Shown here piece after piece: positions 32,032-41,597 of a stretch of DNA of 64,000 nt. This stretch comes from Macrophomina tecta (taxonomy: Eukaryota; Ascomycota; Dothideomycetes; Botryosphaeriales; Botryosphaeriaceae). The translations under genes and the position numbers were made by a program. The notes beneath the pieces were generated by a model. That model ran no database searches, had not been told where the DNA came from, and worked only from the letters and a program-made list of their open reading frames with translations. Position 1 is the first letter of the stretch. The number at the start of each line of letters is the position of its first letter. The stretch lies in assembly GCA_024180945.1 (NCBI GenBank), contig JAKSGN010000037.1:1493501-1557500 (forward strand), written 5' to 3'.

Positions 32032-33543
32032 TTACAGGGATGGAATCGTGTCTGTGAGAAAAGCGGTAGCTGGTAATGTTGGCGAATCCGGTGGCGACGA
32101 GAAGACGTTAAGAGGAGCGAAAACATCAGGCGAGATCTGGGGCGGCCGTGACACTATCCGCTGCGTTACATGAGAACGCGGTGTATGAAAGGCAGAGAAC
32201 GAGGATGCAATAGAGCTCGAGCATAGAGATCTGAGGAGAGCCTTATTTGCTATTGGCGGTGGCCCGTTCCTCTTCTCCGAACGAGGTAGCGGGGCGTAGG
32301 TCGCGTTAGTCAGAGTCTCAACGGTCGACGACGAATATCCCGTTTCAGCTGCCGTGGTCTGAGATAGGATCGACTTCCTAGAGGGTCTTCGGTCGCCTTC
32401 AGTAAGAGTCTGCTTCCCCGAAGCTTCTGAATCTAGGGAATCCATCGTCACGGAACCAGCAAAACGCTGCTGGTTTTGCGGAGAGGTCGGGTTTCCTGAC
32501 CTGACCTGTGTAACCTTCATGGCCGATCGATAGCCGTCCGTGAAACTTTGCTTTGCCATTGCTGCACGCTTCCTGCGCGTCAACTCCAGAAGCGCTTCCT
32601 CTTCTTCTGTCACAGCCATAAGTTTGTAGCTCATATTAGGTCTCGGCTCACTCTTCGACGTTCTTGCGCTCTTAAAGCTGCTTGTGTCCCTGTCATCCCT
32701 GAAGTTTTCGGCGTAACGCCTCAAGTCATTTTGGTCATCCTCTAGAGTAGCAGAAACCTGTCGGGAATGTTGAGACCTGCGTCCACTCCGGGAATTGGGA
32801 TGCCTTGGAAAGACCAGATTGGCCTGGCTAGACGCAGCAGTAGTTGGGGAAAGCATAACGTCAATGGTGGCTACGGTGGTTGAGGACCGGAAGCTGGCTC
32901 CAGAGGCCGAAGTCATACCGGATGCCGCCGTCATACGTCTTGCAGTCCGGTTCTGGCGAGGTCTGATGTCGAACGCTTGGGCCCCACCAATCAGAATCTC
33001 GCATTCAGTATCGATAGACATGGCAACGCTGTTACGAATGATTGGCAGGCTGGTACTACTACTCCTAGGATCGCTTTCGTCCTCTGAGGACGAAAGAGAC
33101 AAGGCACTATCGCTCTTTGGGTCTCGGTTCGATATCTTACTCGTCTTCGTCCAGGCGTAAGTCCGCGTATTATGGCTTGTGAGAGATGCCCGATTCGGTT
33201 GGCCCCGAAGATAAGGCTTGTCAGAGGATAGGGTGTTGAGACCAGCCTGGGAATGATCCGTGTGATATGGGCAGGTTTGAGGCGCTGCTTTGGCTTCCGT
33301 TGCACATGCGTGCTCGCTGGGGTACGTACGATCCGCATGATAAACGCGGTCGATAGGAGGATAGGTTCGCTCAATCGGGGCGGCCTTGGTATACGAAATT
33401 CTCCGTCCATGTCGAGGAGGAGACGCCTGCCGTCTACGATCATTTAACGATGGCTGCCGAAGAGGCATGGATCGAGACTCTTGCACCTTCATATTGGCTC
33501 GCACCGGAGGTACCGCATCCTCCTCTTCCTCTTCCTCTTCCTC

Positions 33544-33574
<31 letters not shown>

Positions 33575-34566
33575 CCATCCTCGCTCAGACCATCAAACCA
33601 GTGCTGTATGCCTGGTGGCGGTCTTCGCCTATTGACCTTGGCGTTATCGTAAGGAGCCTTGTAAGTGCGGTCCTTGGCGGCCCGAGCCCTGCCTTCACGA
33701 AGAGTGTCATTGGTTTTAGTACTAGAGACAGAGCGTACTCTGTTTCTATTAAAACATGAAAAAATAGGGGAGATCATAGGTCGCGGAAAATATGTCGAGG
33801 TGCTCGACAGGGTTATGGGAGAGCTAACGAACTTGGTGGGGGATAAAAGACGTTGGTCGTTATGTTCCCTCGACTTGGGGGTCTTAGGAAACAACTTGGA
33901 AAGATTCAACCGTGCGGGTACCTCCTTCCCCGCACCATTGCCGCTACCGCCACTGGTAGAATCGATGTCTCCGCTTCGGACGGAGCTCTGCAGACTGTCC
34001 TGTTCTATGCTCCGAAAAGACGAATACACAGAATGATGGCCCTTGCGTAACCCGCCATCGCGGACCGCCGACATGGAAGTATGCTGTGAGGCATATAGCG
34101 GTTGTCTCCGGGCGTCATAGTGCGAGCGTAGGGTGGACGACGATGCCCGAGAGTTCAGCGGCCTGCTGTACGTGGAATTGGTAACGGAGCCAGAGCGGTC
34201 CTTACTATAGGCGGAGCTAGCATCCTGACGGAAGCGGGGGTGTGGTGGTACAAGGAAACTCTCGGCGGCGGCGGGCAAGGCCTTGCATCGGCTGGAAGAC
34301 TCCTGGCTGGCCTCAGATAGCGTAATGCTCATGTAGCTTTTCTTCGTCTCCAACGAAGGGGTTGCCGAATTGGTACGGGGAAAACTGTGGGCGTAGGCAG
34401 TGTTCTCCGTGCGGCGCCCAGGTAAGCCGGTACCCAGGAGGCGCTCTGCTTTGCTGGGTTGTCGGCCCTCGTAGTCGGAGGTCGAAACGCGCTCCAGAGG
34501 CGCGTCCTGCTCGCCATGGGCGCGGCGGCCAGGCAGAGGGAATGCGAACTTGGAGGAACGACCCAT
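32032..34566 (-). CDS. Large disordered fungal protein with acidic tract, function unknown
   Basis: 844 residues from ATG 34566, Ser/Arg/Thr-rich and predicted largely disordered. Islands that look conserved are PPGIQHWFDGLSED (~320-333), followed at once by a tract of 9 Asp and 9 Glu, and EEEEALLELTRRKRAAMAKQ (~665-685), a charged helix. I associate both with uncharacterised Pezizomycotina proteins, without certainty. A hydrophobic insert FPRPMISPIFSCF near 270 ends at TTTTAATAG, which could be a splice acceptor, so a short intron around 33750-33850 is possible. No membrane segment or signal peptide is seen. It is probably a cytoplasmic or nuclear scaffold with many phosphorylation sites. 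It appears intact. Confidence 0.72.
33517..33580 (-). repeat. Trinucleotide repeat coding Asp/Glu tract
   Basis: On the minus strand (GAT)n then (GAA/GAG)n codes about 18 consecutive acidic residues in the disordered protein. Its length is likely to vary between strains. Confidence 0.9.
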
Positions 34567-35628
34567 TGGCGCACGCGCGAGGATGGAAGTGAAGGAGTAG
34601 AGGGCCTAGCGGGGAACAGAAGAAGCAAGAGCAGCGGCAGAAACAGGCGTAGATATCAAGTATAAATATGGACTTTTGGCAGTGTTTCAGCTGGTGGCAA
34701 ACGGCCGTTGCGCGAGTCGGAACATACCTGGACGTGTCGGGCATTTTCGACGCGTGCAGAGGGGTTCTACTTCTCGAGCGATGCTACGGAAGACAGCTCA
34801 GGCTCGTACGACGGGGCGGCTGGGGGGCGGCACAGCACGCAAGTCTGTATGATGGGAGGACGGCGGCGAACAGACCGGGACTGGGGAAGCTGCGAGATGG
34901 CAAAGGGACGGTAATGCTGGCGTCCTCTATGCGCGCGCTCCTGCATGCGGATCTGGCGTGGCCGGGGTTGGCGAGCTGGCTGAGCACTACTGGTGATGTG
35001 GATCGACAGGCACACCTGGAGAGGGTGCGTGGCTGAGGCCCTCGCGGCGCGGGCGCGGTAAAGCAATATACGCTCAAATTGATCAATAGAGCGACGCGCC
35101 CGCGGGAAGGCGTGCCGAGCAGCCCGAGAAGCGCAGGGCGGCCGGCTCAGGGGCAGCCTCGCTGGCTATGGCCGTCTCTGCCGCGGTCGTCCATGCACTC
35201 CCACTTCCCAGACCATTCCCTGCGCCGTAAGATGCTGTCCCACTTCCAAGGGTTGCACACCCTCGCCCTCAGTCTGCCTGCCTTCCTGCTCCAGCCATTG
35301 CGACGTCCACACGCCGTCTGTGCTATGCAGACTATAGCTCTGTCCCTTGCGTTAGCAGCACCGCCCACCACGGGCGACTGATGGGTGGCCCATTCTGATG
35401 CGATCCGCCTCACCCATCACATCCTATGACTCACCGCCTACGTCTTTAAGTTGTATTTCGCAATACCTCCCCACCCTTTTTCGAACCTTTATGTCAATTA
35501 GAATCGCCCAAATATCACACCTTTTATTTGCTTTTCTGTTATAAATCACGCGTATTTAGATTTCTTATACTCTAAGCTGGCCAGAGGGATGTAATAATGG
35601 GCACCCCCGGTACCCTTCTCCAACACTA
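34567..35628. other. Intergenic, presumed promoter of the 844-aa gene
   Basis: GC-rich in the middle, with many overlapping ORFs of low complexity and no recognisable domain. I cannot define a core promoter. Confidence 0.4.
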
Positions 35629-35630
35629 TA

Positions 35631-35656
35631 ACGTGTTCCACCAGTCCTCGGGCCAC
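35631..35656 (+). repeat. Orphan Fot1-like terminus cut by LTR A
   Basis: TA (35629-35630) is followed by ACGTGTTC, then CACCAGTCCTCGGGC, the layout seen in the other Fot1 ends. LTR A begins at 35657. A sequence at 40377-40350, read in reverse, continues the same tandem pattern. Confidence 0.6.
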
Positions 35657-36101
35657 TGTAACGAGCGGGCCTCTGCCTCTAAGGATCCAAACACCAAAGA
35701 GGGAGAAAACCTGTCGAGGGGGTTTTCCTTGAGTGGGTACAAGAAAAGGGTGAGAGCAAGTCGAACACGTGATGAGACTGAGCACTGTGTGCGAAGGCCG
35801 TGTTACTAACAATGTGCGAATTGCTATTGAAGTTGACCACGAAGGTCAAGGCTATCTAAGGAGTGTGGTTTATATACAAGTAAGAAAGTGTATACAATCT
35901 GTATGCTCAGTGAAGGTGTTGCGCTCAGTGACTGATCGCGACCCTCCTACTGATCGGTTGGGTTGGTCTGCTCAATTTCTTGGCGAGTGGGTCTGACTGA
36001 TCGCGGGGTCACGTGACCCTTGGCCCACATTTCTTTGGTTCTGCCCGCCTCTGGTGGGGTTGCTCCCCTCTTCATCAACCCGTGCAGGCTGCGCCGTAAC
36101 A
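35657..36101 (-). mobile_element. LTR A (solo LTR, Ty3/gypsy-like), minus orientation
   Basis: 445 bp. In its own orientation it runs TGTTACGGCGCAGCC to GGCCCGCTCGTTACA and includes a TATATAAACC promoter-like site. It is homologous to LTRs B, C and D along its length. The flanks here are GCCAC (left) and CCGGG (right), which do not match. Confidence 0.85.
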
Positions 36102-36191
36102 CCGGGTGAGTGGTGAAACACGTTACTTAGAAATAGAGGCCATTAAATTTCTAAGAGCTAAACTTCTATAACGTATTGGATAAGCGAGTTA

Positions 36192-36596
36192 ACGTGTTTC
36201 ACCAGTGAGCTGCGCACCGCGTTTTTCACCAAAAATCGTAATTTTGGCAGCATGATATCTCCACAACCACTAGATAACAACTTCTAAAACTCTACGGATA
36301 AGTTTGCACACATATTCCACTATCCCCCTCTTAAATTTATAATAATGCGTCAAGTGGCCATGGAGATATGTAATTTCGGACCCCAAAATCTGCTCCAATT
36401 CTTGCATGTCAACACTCACCCTGTCAATCACTCTAAAAATAAGAAAGAGAAAACGTTGAACGTATAAAAGCTTGATAATGGAATTTTGGCAGTTTTTATT
36501 AAGTGACTGGAGATATCATGCTGCCAAATTTACGATTTTTGGTGAGAAACGCGGTGCGCAGCTCACTGGGGTGCGCAGCTCACTGGTGAAACACGT
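36192..36596. mobile_element. 405-bp MITE with Fot1-like ends
   Basis: Flanked by TA (36190-36191 and 36597-36598). The ~70-bp inverted ends start ACGTGTTTCACCAGTGAGCT and include an ATCGTAAWTTTGGCAGCATG block. The right end carries an extra tandem copy of a CAGTGAGCTGCGCACC motif. It has no ORF. It is probably mobilised in trans by a Fot1/pogo transposase (inference). Confidence 0.85.
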
Positions 36597-36786
36597 TACC
36601 GGGTTTTGCAGCTTATCCCCTGCACGGCCAACACCCCGCGCTGACTAAAGTAATAAAACAGCCTGCATAAGCTAGGCGATTACCCGGCCGACTCACGCGC
36701 GATCTCGCATCTCACCTGTATTCACACTTCACGTGGCTAGATTAACACTGGAGACTTTCCGCAGCGCCGAAAAGATAAAAAGCATA

Positions 36787-36815
36787 ACGTGTTCCACAAG
36801 CGAGTGCATCACCCT
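36787..36815 (+). repeat. Isolated Fot1-1-family terminus
   Basis: TA then ACGTGTTCCACAAGCGAG and TGCATCACCC, identical to the first 26 bases of the Fot1-1 left end but with nothing of the element following. MULE copy 2 starts at 36822. Confidence 0.75.
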
Positions 36816-36821
36816 ATTAAA

Positions 36822-37608
36822 CGGCAAATTACGAACATACCACTTCTTGGCGTAATAATTTCCCATCTACCACCGGCAAATGACCGCCATACCACTGCTT
36901 GGCGTAATAATTCCCCATCTACCACTGTTTTTTTGCCCGTACCACACACGTGACCTCGGCTCAAAAATGACTCGAATGCCACCGTTTCTGACCCTAATGC
37001 CACCGATTCTGACCCACTAAAATTTAGCGGCTCCGCGCCAACACTATTTAGTGAGTACCCCTTACTAAAACCACAATAGCCCATAACGCGTCCAACGCGA
37101 TTAAAGAGTCGACGCGTTCTGATGCGAATAACATGTCCTACCATCCAACACCAAAAAACAACGACAGTTGACTACGATGGCAGCCTTCCAGAATTTGCCC
37201 GATACTCTATTTCTCGGACAGACATTCGCATCAATCGATGAAGCAAAAGAGTCGGTTCTTCACGTCATGGTAACTCAGAGGCTTTCGTTCAAAGTAGCCT
37301 CCAGCGACCGGACGAGATTCCACGCCATTTGCCGTTCAAGCGAGGAAACTGGATGCAAATTCTTCCTCCGGATCGCTTATATGAATCGATCCCATCAATT
37401 TGAGCTTCGGAAATTGATCCCTTACACCTGCGATCTTAGCTCCCATCAGGATTGGAAAGCATCAAGATCTGCAAAACTCATTGCCCACCGACACGGGGAT
37501 ATGGTTAAGAGCGATTTTCGAACGAGGCCACGCCAGATCCAGACTGCTGAAAGACTTCAGCACTCAAATCAGATATCGTACCTACAAGCGTGGCGCGCAA
37601 AGAAGGAG
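36822..37608 (+). mobile_element. MULE copy 2, truncated
   Basis: The left TIR starts CGGCAAATTACGAACATACC. Its first 52 bp are duplicated in tandem (36822-36873 and 36874-36925) with divergence. Transposase homology follows and ends abruptly near 37608 at AAAGAAGGAGA. No right TIR is present. Confidence 0.85.
37177..37608 (+). pseudogene. MULE transposase N-terminal fragment, copy 2
   Basis: The open frame from MAAFQNLPDTLFLGQTF covers the FAR1-like zinc-binding N-terminal region (CRSSEETGCKFFLRIAYMNR, LIPYTCDLSSHQDWK) and the HTH-like GDMVKSDFRTRPRQIQTAER. It reads through every position where copy 1 has stops, so it preserves the less mutated sequence. It is cut before the catalytic core. 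The last ~8 codons before the stop belong to other DNA. Confidence 0.85.
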
Positions 37609-37634
37609 ACATACCTGGGCATTGTTAGTGGTTA

Positions 37635-39465
37635 ACGTATCCCACAAGCGAGCGGTGCACCCCATTAAACCTTAATCGTTTAAAGGACGAATAACTCTCC
37701 AACGCCTTATAAAGTCGACTACCTATAATATACATTCTACTCTACAGCGTTTTCCGCATCTTTTTGACATGTGCGAGAATTGTGTCCAGCCTCGCCGCAT
37801 TGCCCACATCGCCGTTTCTTCGTCGCAGCCCCATACGATCGCGCACCACTTTGGCGCGTTTCCTGCGAAATCTGCTGGTTAACAGCAGCTCCATCGATTA
37901 AATACTGCCCCTCCTGAACCGTAAGAGTCCCTCGCTTCTGAATCCGCTTTTTCTGCCGCTTTTTACGTCGCGTTGCGGCCTCGTTTGCCTTTTGAAGATT
38001 CGCGACTTCCGCCTGCAGAAGAACAGCCGAATGCGCCATCATTTGAGCCCCCTTAGCAAGCTGGTTCAGCGCATCGTTGATTGGCGTTGGTGAGCTGTTC
38101 TGATGCTTTGCAATCCGGTTCCTAATAAGCTCAGTCTGAGAGGCTAATTCAGCTGGGTTGTGCGGTGTTTGAGCGTCCCAAGTTATGGCCTCTGCCTGCG
38201 GGCGTGTCGGCGTCCGAAGCTTGACATCGAGCTTGGAAATCACGGCCTCTGGATCGAGCGGAACCAGTCCTGCGCCTCGGAACCCTCCTACGATATTCTG
38301 CTGCGTGAATGCGGCTTCGAACGCCGTTTTAAACGCAGGCAGAAACTCGAGCTTCGTGATGTGGTTGATGTGGGATCGCATCAGCTCTTCAACCTGCTTT
38401 CCGTACGCCTTCTTGAGAGGCGCAAAACAGCCTACATCGAGCGGCTGGAGGAGATGCGATGAATGCGCAGGCATGCAGAGCGTGATGATCTTGCGTTCCT
38501 GGCAGAACGCGTCGAATTCGGCCGAATTGTGGCTCGCGTGGCCGTCAAGAATCAGAAGTCGCCATGCTCCAGTTGTGCGATTCTTTGTGTGCTTTTCGAA
38601 GTGCTGCAGCCATTGCAGACCAAGCTCATTTGTCGTCCAGCCGTTTTCGCTCAGTGCGATGACCCAATCGCGTGGTACGTCGTCGCTGTACCAGGCAGAA
38701 AGGTGGTGTTGTCCCTTGAAAATCACGAACGGCGGAATCGCCCAGCCCTCGGCGTTGACTCCCTGGACCACCGTAACCCACTCGCGATTGCCTGGCTGGA
38801 CTGATTTGGGTCTAGCGCGTCGCTCCGATGCCGTGACAACCATTCCAGCTGCGATCATGCCCATAAGGAAGCCGGCTTCGTCGAAGTTGTACATGTCTCC
38901 GTCCACGATCCCGTACTTCGCGATAGTGTTCCGGACGAGCTCGAACCATTGCGCGATGAGCTCTGGGTCCTCGCATTTCGCTCGCTGGTAGTCGTACTTG
39001 CGATTCAGACGCGTTTTAAGCCCGGGAGTCCGTTTCACGAAGTTGGAGGGCCAGTTCTTGCCAACGGTACCTCCGGCGCGGTCGGCGAGTAGCTTATTTG
39101 CCATATCTTTAACAGCACTCAATCGCGGCGGAAATCCTCGCGATCTAGGTCAAGAATGCGTTGAACAATCACAGATTCCTCGGTAGGCGTGAGTTTTCGA
39201 GAATTAGGCGTGCAATCACGTCGCGAGAGGATCCCGTCGCGTCGTCGCGTAAGCGTTGTTGCGGCGACGCGATACGCCCTCGCAGCACCCCGAGTGCTTT
39301 GAATGTGGGTTTGATCGATGGCTTGTGATGCTAGGAGTAGGTGAGCTTCATATAAAGAAGATTGAACATGTTGTGGTTGTTGCATGGTGGTAAAAGCTGA
39401 GGAGACGCGTTTTGTTGATGGGGTGCACCGCTCGCTTGTGTGCACCGCTCGCTTGTGGGATACGT
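37635..39465 (-). mobile_element. Fot1/pogo-type DNA transposon 4 (complete ends, frameshifted ORF)
   Basis: An 1831-bp element flanked by TA (37633-37634 and 39466-39467). The ends start ACGTATCCCACAAGCGAGCG. The right-hand end (39420-39465) has two copies of the subterminal motif and the left-hand end one. It lies between MULE copy 2 and the piggyBac relic. The transposase reads leftward. Confidence 0.92.
37737..39385 (-). pseudogene. Fot1/pogo DDE transposase 4 with one frameshift
   Basis: The start is ATG 39385 (MQQPQHVQSSLYEAHLLLA). The N-terminal HTH frame runs to about 39135, then one T is missing in GATTCGCGAG (compare Fot1-1), after which the frame stays open to 37737. The core motifs MYNFDEAGFLMG, LLILDGHASHNS and LLQPLDVGCF and the zinc knuckle CGQCGEAGHNSRTC are intact. 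The single deletion is the only visible lesion, so inactivation is recent or could be a sequencing error. It is closest to Fot1-1. Confidence 0.88.
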
Positions 39466-39467
39466 TA

Positions 39468-40316
39468 TCTGGTTTCTTCGTAAATCGTTCATCTGTTCGT
39501 TGCGAATGTTGGTAGAGTTGTTCGTAAAGCCTTATTCGAAACTGAAGTTGGGATTTGAACGGTGGTTTCTGGCCATCTGGAAGACCTCGAGTTGACAGTA
39601 GATACGCATCTATGATTGAAGCTTCGAAGAAGAAGTACCAAATAGGCTTCCACGTTCGATATGTGAGCCGTTGCGTGTTGTATTCGGCCTTAAATTGGTC
39701 AAACCGGTCGACGCCATTCATATGGTGGTTATATTAATCGTCCCAACGTGGGATACGCATCTTTTTCCGAGTTGCGTTGCCAAACGGAGCCCGTGTGATA
39801 GCCGCATTCGACGTTTTAGGTGGCCGTCGACGTAATCGTTCAACCCACTCCTTTCCCGTGTGAACAGTGCTCATAAAAAGCACCACCCTTGAATCTTGCC
39901 ACGCGAATTGGTTGGATTGATTATCCTTCGATGGATGAACATATAACGTGCCCCATGGAAGCTGGCCTTCGTGCCTCAATCTCAAGTTGGCGATCTTTGG
40001 ATCTAAACCACGATTATCTTCCGTGATCTTTAGTTTCTGTCGAACGGTGCGAGAAAGTAAGACGCCGCTCCTCCTTTCTATTGTTACTACGAAAGCTGGC
40101 TATATACAAGTGATAATCGGATTTACGGAAATACGCATAAACGGGGTAAATGAGGTGTGTAGGGGTAGGTGTTTTGTGTTGCGAGAAAAGCAAAGAAAGA
40201 ATGCGTGTAAGCAAAAGCAAATAAAGCACGTGATTGGGGGCCGATGTGGTTGACAGTTTCGCAATAAGCGTTCTAGCTTGGTTTTGGAGTACTTGAGGAT
40301 CTTGTGTTGATGCCAT
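39468..40316 (-). pseudogene. piggyBac-like transposase relic
   Basis: Three pieces read leftward. 40316-40014 is an N-terminal ORF (MASTQDPQVLQNQARTLIAK) that I do not recognise alone. 39985-39734 (QLPWGTLYVHPS, FAWQDSRVVLFMSTVHTG) and 39721-39468 (MNGVDRFDQFKAEYN, WKPIWYFFFEASIIDAYLLS) match the C-terminal part of the piggyBac DDE domain (DDE_Tnp_1_7). The middle, which would hold most catalytic Asp residues, is missing. Fot1-4 inserted at its 3' side. It ends at LTR B, and no TTAA-flanked end is visible. Confidence 0.78.
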
Positions 40317-40377
40317 TGTTGTTTTAGTACACAGATGCGTGTTGGTGTTCGCGAGGTGGGCCGAGGAGTGGGGTGGC

Positions 40378-40812
40378 TGTTACGGCGCAGCCTCCACAGT
40401 ATAGGGAATAAGGAAGGAAAGGACGTTCTGCGGGGAATTCCAAAGAAAAGAGGGGATCACGTGACTCAGCACGTGAGTACCCAAGAACGGACCCACCGAG
40501 CCCTTATGAGCCGGGCTCACGCCGGCTCACTTCGAGCCCTCTGGAGCTGGGCTCACAACAGCACCACTAGATTGTATACACTTTCCTACTTGTATATAAA
40601 CCACACTCCTTAGATAGCTTTGACCTTCGTGGTCAACTTCAGCAATAGAATTTGGACTCTATTGGTAACACGGCCTTCGCACGCAGTGCTCAGTCTCATC
40701 ACGTGTTCGACTTGCTCTCACCCTCTTCTTGTACCCACTCAAGGAAACCCCTCGACAGGTTTTCTCCCTCTTTGGTGTTTGGATCCTTAGAGGCAGAGGC
40801 CCGCTCGTTACA
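40378..40812 (+). mobile_element. LTR B (solo LTR), plus orientation
   Basis: 435 bp, from TGTTACGGCGCAGCC to CCGCTCGTTACA, with TATATAAA at 40593-40600. The flanks GTGGC (left) and GTCCA (right) do not match. The left flank is the reverse complement of the left flank of LTR A. It abuts the outer hAT coding sequence on its right. Confidence 0.85.
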
Positions 40813-41589
40813 GTCCAGCGTCGAAAGCAATTCATCTGCAGAAAATGCACTTCCTGGACTACACTCCATCGAACAAACGCCATTAAACATGTCCTCTCTA
40901 TCCATCCATTACCTGGATCATCCTCACAATCCTCTTCATCAACGCCGGGGCAACAGCGTGATATTTCATCAATGTTTACGCCAGTTATCTCCCAGAATGG
41001 CCTCCGCAATAGCTTTAATCAGCAAGCGTACAGAGAAGCACTCATTGGCCTACTTACACGACGCCGGATCCCCTTTTCAGCCGTCGAATGGAGCGAGATG
41101 AAGGATCTAGACCTGGCATGCAATCCAGCCCATTGAAGACCTACTCATCACCTCTCGGCGTACCGCTGTCCGATACATCGCGTCAAACTATGAGCTATAC
41201 AAAGGTCAGATTCGGGATAGCCTTGCCTCCGCTATTAGCCCCATCCACATCGCATCGGACCTCTGGACGTCTCCTCATCGACACTCTCTCCTTGCTGTCT
41301 GTGCCCAGTGGGTAGACCCGGATTATCAGCTGCAGAAGGCCCTACTGGGGCTGCCAGAATGCCAATATTCTCATTCGGGAGAGAAGCAAGCTGACATCAT
41401 CCTCGGTGTTCTTGAGGAGTTCGAAATCCAGTCTAAATTAGGCTGGCACACAGGCGACAATGCTACCTCGAACGACACTTGCCTGGAGGCCCTCGAATCC
41501 CGTCTGCTTGCCGATCACCAGGTTGAATTTAACGCCAAACAACGCCGGATCCGATGCATCGGACATATTATCAATCTCTCCCTTCAAGC

Positions 41590-41597
41590 CTTCCTAC
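41590..41597. repeat. Target-site duplication of inner hAT (left)
   Basis: CTTCCTAC, identical to 44827-44834. Confidence 0.95.

Noticed and set aside
33386..33759. Plus-strand ORFs rich in Ser or His
   Set aside because: They are the antisense of the Asp/Glu codon repeat in the 844-residue gene.
35079..35381. Plus-strand ORF of 100 codons
   Set aside because: GC-rich spacer with open frames on both strands and no domain or splice support.
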